From contig MU404116.1 in the NCBI GenBank assembly GCA_022695795.1, positions 62,001 to 126,000 of the forward strand: 64,000 bases of DNA, given 5' to 3'. Source of the stretch: Biscogniauxia marginata (taxonomy: Eukaryota; Ascomycota; Sordariomycetes; Xylariales; Xylariaceae). The translations under genes and the position numbers were made by a program. The notes below the pieces were generated by a model, which was not told where the DNA came from, ran no database searches, and saw nothing but the letters and a program-made list of their open reading frames with translations. Positions 58,733 to 64,000 of this stretch are shown here, piece after piece. Each line of letters opens with the position of its first letter. Positions within the stretch are counted from its first letter, which is position 1.

Positions 58733-59488
58733 TCACAGCGCTGTGACTGCGTGTTCTAACGGTTCCCTCTGTGCTTCCCAAGCGAGCCAGTCCGATCTCG
58801 TGGTTCTGCGGATTGTTAGCAACATGCAGAGATATTTATAACTCTTATAGGACGTTGCACAAGACTAGCTAGCTACCTAACTGCCAATGCTAACGAGCTA
58901 AGAAGGATAGGAAGGGGTATTTACGTACGGCAGTAGTCCCATTGCATTGACCTTCCATACTCCCACGGCTAAGGCGACGAGCTGCATGGCGACGTAGGCG
59001 AGCTTGACCTGGATCATCTTGGTCCTGTTGGTGTCGCTCTCGAACTTCTCGAGGGCCTGGTTCGTGGCAAGGAGGCCCATGATGGGGTTCTTGAAGGCCA
59101 TGTAGACCATCATGATGCTGAAGATCTGCAGCGAGTTGCCCGACATGTACATCATGATGGCGGTCATGGGCAAGCTCTTGACGGGCGCCGTGGCCACCTC
59201 CCAGGCCTTCTTCAGCTTCAGCGTGTCCATCTCCTCGGGGGTCGGCTGCTTGCGCGGCTGGGTCTTGGATAGTTCCTTGGAGGCTTGCTTCTGCACCCCC
59301 GTTCATATATCATTAGTCTTCTCTGTCGCGTAGCTGTTCCAGAGGCGAATTGTTCACACCTTCGATAACCCGGTCGATTGGGAGGGATAGCCCGGGGGAT
59401 CCGGTATGCTGCCGTTCTTCGCCTTGGCCGTCGGCGGAGATTGCAGATCAGCCACCCATTTGGGTAGGGTAGCAGTGTTCGATGCCAT
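58733..59488 (-). CDS. emc4: ER membrane protein complex subunit 4 (Emc4)
   Basis: Emc4 is part of the ER membrane complex that inserts and folds multi-pass membrane proteins. Three exons fit in phase: 59488-59360, 59290-58929 and 58805-58733, giving 187 residues, normal for the family. Introns are GTGTGA...CAG and GTACGT...CAG. The conserved core KKAWEVATAPVKSLPMTAIMMYMSGNSLQIFSIMM and the following AFKNPIMGLLATNQAL segment identify the DUF1077 family, with hydrophobic helices in exon 2 (two clear membrane segments). The last exon gives TRSDWLAWE, a motif usual at the C-terminus. The leader contains a tandem repeat of TGCTGTTCCCTG-like units near 59504-59550. It is divergent from the beta-adaptin gene. 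Confidence 0.93.
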
Positions 59489-60409
59489 CGTTCTCTCCCT
59501 TCCCTGCTGTGCTGTTCCCTGATATGCTGTTCCCTGCTATGCTGTCCCCCCTGTGTTGGTCGTCGGTTGGTGATCGGCCGTATGCTAATCGTCTGCCGGT
59601 GTTGTCGTCGTAGGTAAAAGAAGTTGTAGGTGGTTAAGTTGGTGTCCGTTGCTGACCCACAGCAGGATCCATGACGGTGGGACAGAGCCGCGCTTGGGAA
59701 GGAGTGGGCTCCTGTATCTGGCCCGTGCTTCTTCGAGCAAGGTACGTACCTCCCCGCTAAAGTCAAAATATGTAGCATCCGGGGGTTCGGCGCAGATGCA
59801 TGCATGCAAGTTGAATTGAACTTTCCGCCTTCAGGGGTCGACTTCCCTGCCTCCCTCCTTCAATTACACCTTTGTTTAAGTACTTCCGCTTCAGCATCTC
59901 AACTTGTTTAACTCGACCTTTCGCTATTCTCATGTCGAGTTTAACCAGCGCCGCCGTGTTTCCATAGCCCGTTCGCATTCGAATTCTCCTCCAGTCTCGG
60001 TGTCGCACGTCTCGATCCGATCGCATCCCGCGCCGAATACGTACAGCCGGATTGTACAATACATACCTAACCTACCTACACACACACGAACAGGGCTAAG
60101 AGGCGGTGCGCATGTGACGGTGCTGGTCGTCCGTCCATCCCTCCAATCTACCTGTCGCAATCCCGACAAGCTACTCTTGCTGCGATTGGGCCATCGCACC
60201 AAGCTGGCGCATGCGACCTCTCCCGAGCAAGAGAGTCTACCCCGTCGCCTGTTGCCGTGAGGGGTTGTCGGCCCAGCTGTTGGCTCCCACATCTTGGTGT
60301 TATATCACTGGCGCCATTAGTTCCTACGTTCCTACGTTCCTACGTCAGCCCCGAGAGCACTATCGAAACAACTATAGGCCGATCGTAGACTTATATACCC
60401 TGGATCACC
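59489..60409. other. Divergent promoter region between emc4 and beta-adaptin genes
   Basis: About 920 bases without a gene. It holds imperfect repeats in the emc4 leader (59504-59550) and three exact tandem copies of TTCCTACG at 60321-60344, about 65 bases before the adaptin ATG. A TACCTAACCTACC motif lies at 60062-60078. Confidence 0.6.
60321..60344. repeat. Three tandem copies of TTCCTACG
   Basis: Exact 8-base unit repeated three times with no spacer, 66 bases before the beta-adaptin start codon, so within its probable leader or core promoter. Confidence 0.85.
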
Positions 60410-63163
60410 ATGTCGAGTGCTCAGAGTTCCGGAGACTCGAAGCTGTTCGCTCGAGTAAGCACATTACCGCTCTTCTATCCTGATTCCATTGCACACTCCA
60501 AAACACCTACGTACCACCGAGAATTCCATTTTAGTTTTGTCATCATCTCTCATCTCTCGTCCCTCTCCCCTTATGTTACAACCTAGATTCCCACCCCTAG
60601 TTTCCTTCGTTTTCCAAGTCTATGCCTCTCTTACCTACTCCTGCGCCGCCTCAACGCCCTACCTATCTTGACTATAATCCGTCTTGAATGAAGTCGTCGT
60701 CAATCCGAGCCGACGTCCTAGATGTTGCGCCTATAAGACTACAATGCGACCTTCTCCATTGACGACGAGACGCGATGGCTATGTTTCTTGCGTATATGCC
60801 TCCGGACTTTGGCTTACGACCGATGACTATACAGGGTAAAGTTGCCGAGCTGCGGCTCGAGTTGAACAGCGGCGGCAAGAAGGACAAGAACTTCACCCAG
60901 AAGAAGATCGCTCTGAAGAAGATTGTCGCCAACATGACCATGAGTAACAACGAGATGGTTTCCTTGTTCCCCGACATCATAGGCTGTATGCACATCCAGA
61001 GTTTAGAAATCAAGAAGATGTAGGCCTACACCCGTCGTGGTCGAAGTGGATGATGGAGGGAGAACATGCCCAAAAGTTGCTGACAGAGATTGATCAGGTG
61101 CTTTTTGTTCCTGGTGAACTATTCGAGGATGCGCCCCGAGATCGCGGTAAAAGCGATCCCAGTCCTAGAGCATGTAAGTATTACGATATCCTCTGAACGG
61201 AGCTCACGGATTCCATGGATCATCCAGGGCTAATACATGTTTAGGATATGGAAGACCATAACCCGCTTGTCCGGGCTTTAGCTCTCCGTACCATGTCCTA
61301 CGTTCATGTGCGAGAATTTGTCGAAGCAACAGTCCCGCTCGTCAAACGTCTTCTCAAGGACGCGGACCCTTACGTGCGGAAAACGGCCGCCTACTGTGTC
61401 GCGAAGCTATATGACCATGATAAGAACATGGTAGAACAGTCGGACCTGATAGACAGGCTGAATCAGCTTTTGAGAGATGATAACCCGACCGTCGTGGCAA
61501 GTGCATTGGCTGCTCTAATGGATATCTGGGAGCGTAGTGATACCATCAAACTCACAATAGACTACAGCAATGCCTCTAAGATGGTGGCCATCCTGGCGGA
61601 TTGCTCCGAGTGCGTACACGTCCCCTAGTTGTTGTGCAGATTCAGTCGCTAACATACATGATATGCAGATGGGGCCAGACGTACATCCTCGAGGCTCTCA
61701 TGTCTTATGTGCCTCAAGAATCGGGAGAGGCGACACTTCTCGCCGAGCGCATAGCTCCACGTCTCTCGCACTCTAACTCGGCTGTTGTTTTGACATGTAT
61801 ACGAGTAATTCTGTATCTCATGAACTACATCGCCGACGAGAAGCAAATAGCAGCACTGTGTCGCAAGCTGTCCCCGCCGCTGGTCACATTATTAGCAAAG
61901 GGACCTGAGGTCCAGTATCTCGCGCTGCGCAATGCGCTGCTAATTCTTCAGCGGCGGCCCGACGTGCTGCGTAACGACATTCGCGTGTTTTTCTGCAAGT
62001 ACAACGATCCCATCTATGTCAAGGTGACCAAGCTCGAGTTGATTTTTATGCTCGCGAATGAGAAGAACATAGACGAGGTACTAACAGAGCTGCGCGAATA
62101 CGCAACCGAGGTGGATGTGCACTTCGTTCGCAAGGCTGTGCGCGCCATCGGTAAGCTGGCTATTAAGATTGAGCCAGCTTCCCGGCGCTGCATTAACCTG
62201 CTACTCGAGCTCGTTGCCACCAAGGTGCCGTACATCGTTCAGGAGGCCACAGTGGTGATCCGCAACATCTTCCGCAAATACCCGAATCAATACGAGTCCA
62301 TCATCGGCACGTTATGCGAACACCTCGACTCACTTGACGAGCCCGAGGCTAAGGCCGCCATGGTCTGGGTTATTGGGCAATATGCCGACCGCATCGAGAA
62401 CAGCGATGCCCTACTTGAGGATTTCCTCTACACCTTCGCCGAGGAGCCTGTCGAGGTGCAGCTTGCGCTCCTGACAGCAACTGTCAAACTCTTTATCCAG
62501 CGACCCACCAAGGGTCAGGACCTCGTGCCACGCGTCCTCAAGTGGGCTACGGAGGAGACCGATAACCCGGATCTACGCGACCGTGCATATATGTACTGGC
62601 GGCTACTGAGTACGGACATGGCCGCGGCGAAGCGCATCGTCATGGGCGAGAAACCGCCCATCACGGCCGAGTCGGAGAAGCTCGACCCCCAGACCCTCGA
62701 GGAGATGTGCCTTAATGTCGGCACCCTCGCCACCATCTACCTCAAGCCCGTGCAGACCGTGTTCCGGAGTGCACGGCCCCGGCGACTTGCCGACTCCCCC
62801 GCCCTCCAAAAGCACACCCTGCCCACCTCGGCCAACATCCCTGCTTTCGACAGCAACAAATCCCTCTCCATGCTTGGCATGGGCGGCCAGCCCGCCGTCA
62901 TCCGCCCATCGCAAGATAATAGCGCGACATCTACAGGCGCAGCGGGCATGGCCACCGCCGTCAGCGACGCCGACGCGTACTTCGCCGGTATCGGCAGCCG
63001 GCAGATGGCCGCCATGGGGATCCACGACGACGACGAGGCCGGCGATGCGTTCGGTGGCGGCGCCGGGACCGAGACCGGCTACGTCGTCAACCAGTACGCC
63101 CCGCAGCAGGTGTTCCAGCCTGCTCAGGGCGTCGGTAGTAATGGCGACCTGTTAATATTGTAG
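60410..63163 (+). CDS. Beta-adaptin, AP-2-type, lacking the appendage domain
   Basis: Large subunit of a clathrin-adaptor complex acting in vesicle formation. Five exons fit in phase: 60410-60454, 60835-61019, 61098-61173, 61245-61609 and 61669-63163, giving 721 residues. The trunk is typical: [74 protein letters not shown] and [16 protein letters not shown]. After the trunk (near residue 600) comes a Pro/Ser/Ala/Gly-rich tail ending in LLIL, with no room for the ear domain seen in animal beta subunits. Filamentous-fungal AP-2 beta is reported to lack the C-terminal clathrin-binding part, so I favour AP-2 beta (Apl1), though AP-1 beta cannot be excluded by eye. The first intron is unusually long (380 bases). 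Confidence 0.88.
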
Positions 63164-64000
63164 AGGGCTGATTTATCTGGTGTAGAAGGGGAAAATGCGG
63201 GAGAAGCGGGGAGTAAGGGAGCGAAATGATCAAATTTGCATTTGAGTTGTATTGAATTGATGAGCGAAGAAAAAGGAGAGGTACAATACGATTGATAGAA
63301 AGAAAAGGGTGCAAGGAAATTTGCATATAGGAGGAGAGAAGGAATAAAAGGGCGAGAGCGGAAAGATACACGTATGTACATATGCTTATGTATTGTGATG
63401 ATGATGAGTCAGTGTGTGTATAAAGTATAGAGCAGTGAAGGGGGTAGGACAGGGAGGGAGGGAGAAAGAGAGAGCGCTCTGAAGTGGTGTACAAAGTTGA
63501 AAAGCCTGATGAGAGCTAACAGACAGAAGAAGCTGTCACTTCTAAGAAAGGAAACAGTGACAGTTGGCTAATTATGCGCATACTGTTTGTCTAAAATGTA
63601 ATCAAGGCTTCAATAATACCCAAATAGATAGACAAGTGTAAATTGAATAACGTCACTTTAAAGAAAGAGTTTGTTCGCTATGACTAGGACAGGCCGTTAC
63701 AGTTATTTTCAATAGATTATACAATACAGGACTTTCTCCATATATATATCATTATTGCTTTAGCTTCCAGAGACTGGCATCTATTCATATGCCAGGTACC
63801 TATATTTGCAGTATAACTGTAATTAGTTGGAGTACTTATTTCACCTTTCGACCCTCGTGTTGCGTTGGTTTTTGTCACCTTGTTCCTATTAGGGGTGTCG
63901 TTGGAGCGGATGTACTCCCTCGGGGATACAAAATTCCGTTACGATATCTCCCATCAAGTTCCCTTTACTATTTTATATTGTATTAAGCCACGCAAACCCT
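63164..64000. other. Intergenic region at the right edge
   Basis: About 840 bases holding the 3' end of the beta-adaptin gene. It has purine-rich stretches (GGGAGGGAGGGAGAAAGAGAGAG near 63450) and an AT-rich end. No gene is seen. Confidence 0.6.

Overview
The window is nuclear DNA from a filamentous ascomycete (Pezizomycotina, most likely Sordariomycetes). The evidence is short (about 50-75 base) GT-AG introns, long compact coding genes, an eight-exon-scale fungal gene style rather than yeast-like intronless genes, and fungal-type orthologues: HET-domain protein, EF-hand external NADH dehydrogenase, assimilatory nitrate reductase and a four-domain sulfite reductase beta subunit. No rRNA, tRNA or CRISPR array was found. 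Species-level placement is not possible from sequence reading alone.

Layout, left to right. 1-1904 (-): 5' part of the nonsense-mediated decay factor UPF2, cut by the window edge. 4645-7436 (+): nitrate reductase with a long upstream region holding GATA and CCG-type sites. 9453-11139 (-): RanBP3/Yrb2-like Ran-binding protein whose reading frame stays open for 114 codons behind a single TAG. 12654-16218 (+): Hrq1-type RecQ-like helicase. 16309-17568 (-): APH-like kinase. 19257-20253 (-): broken HET-domain gene. 21106-26137 (-): sulfite reductase beta subunit, four exons. 27699-28889 (+): ribose-5-phosphate isomerase with two usable starts. 29578-30612 (-): Ypt6/Rab6 GTPase, six exons with one GC-AG intron. 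31433-32822 (+): Nop53. 33492-35653 (+): calcium-binding external alternative NAD(P)H dehydrogenase. 39431-41270 (-): secreted FAD oxidoreductase of the berberine-bridge type, with an unclear first splice. 44253-46587 (+): Tti2. 46695-49682 (-): Fig4-type Sac phosphatase. 51660-52044 (-): a two-exon gene for a 106-residue secreted six-cysteine protein. 58186-58588 (+): small unknown gene. 58733-59488 (-): Emc4. 60410-63163 (+): beta-adaptin without an appendage domain.

The genes are mostly housekeeping and do not form a biosynthetic cluster. Two assimilation enzymes (nitrate and sulfite reduction) lie about 14 kb apart but with unrelated genes between them. The window alternates between gene-dense blocks (4.6-16 kb, 21-35.6 kb, 44-49.7 kb, 58-63 kb) and gene-poor, more AT-rich blocks (35.7-44.2 kb and 49.7-58.2 kb). 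The only two genes seen for secreted proteins, the FAD oxidoreductase and the cysteine-rich small protein, both sit in these gene-poor blocks, as does an LTR-like relic. The HET relic lies in a smaller gene-poor gap. A palindromic TACCTAGGTA-type motif recurs through the intergenic DNA.

No convincing new multi-gene system was found. The most interesting items are the small secreted cysteine-rich protein, the in-frame stop in the RanBP3-like gene, the acidic-residue-free N-terminal extension of ribose-5-phosphate isomerase, and the abrupt GC rise towards the 3' ends of several genes.
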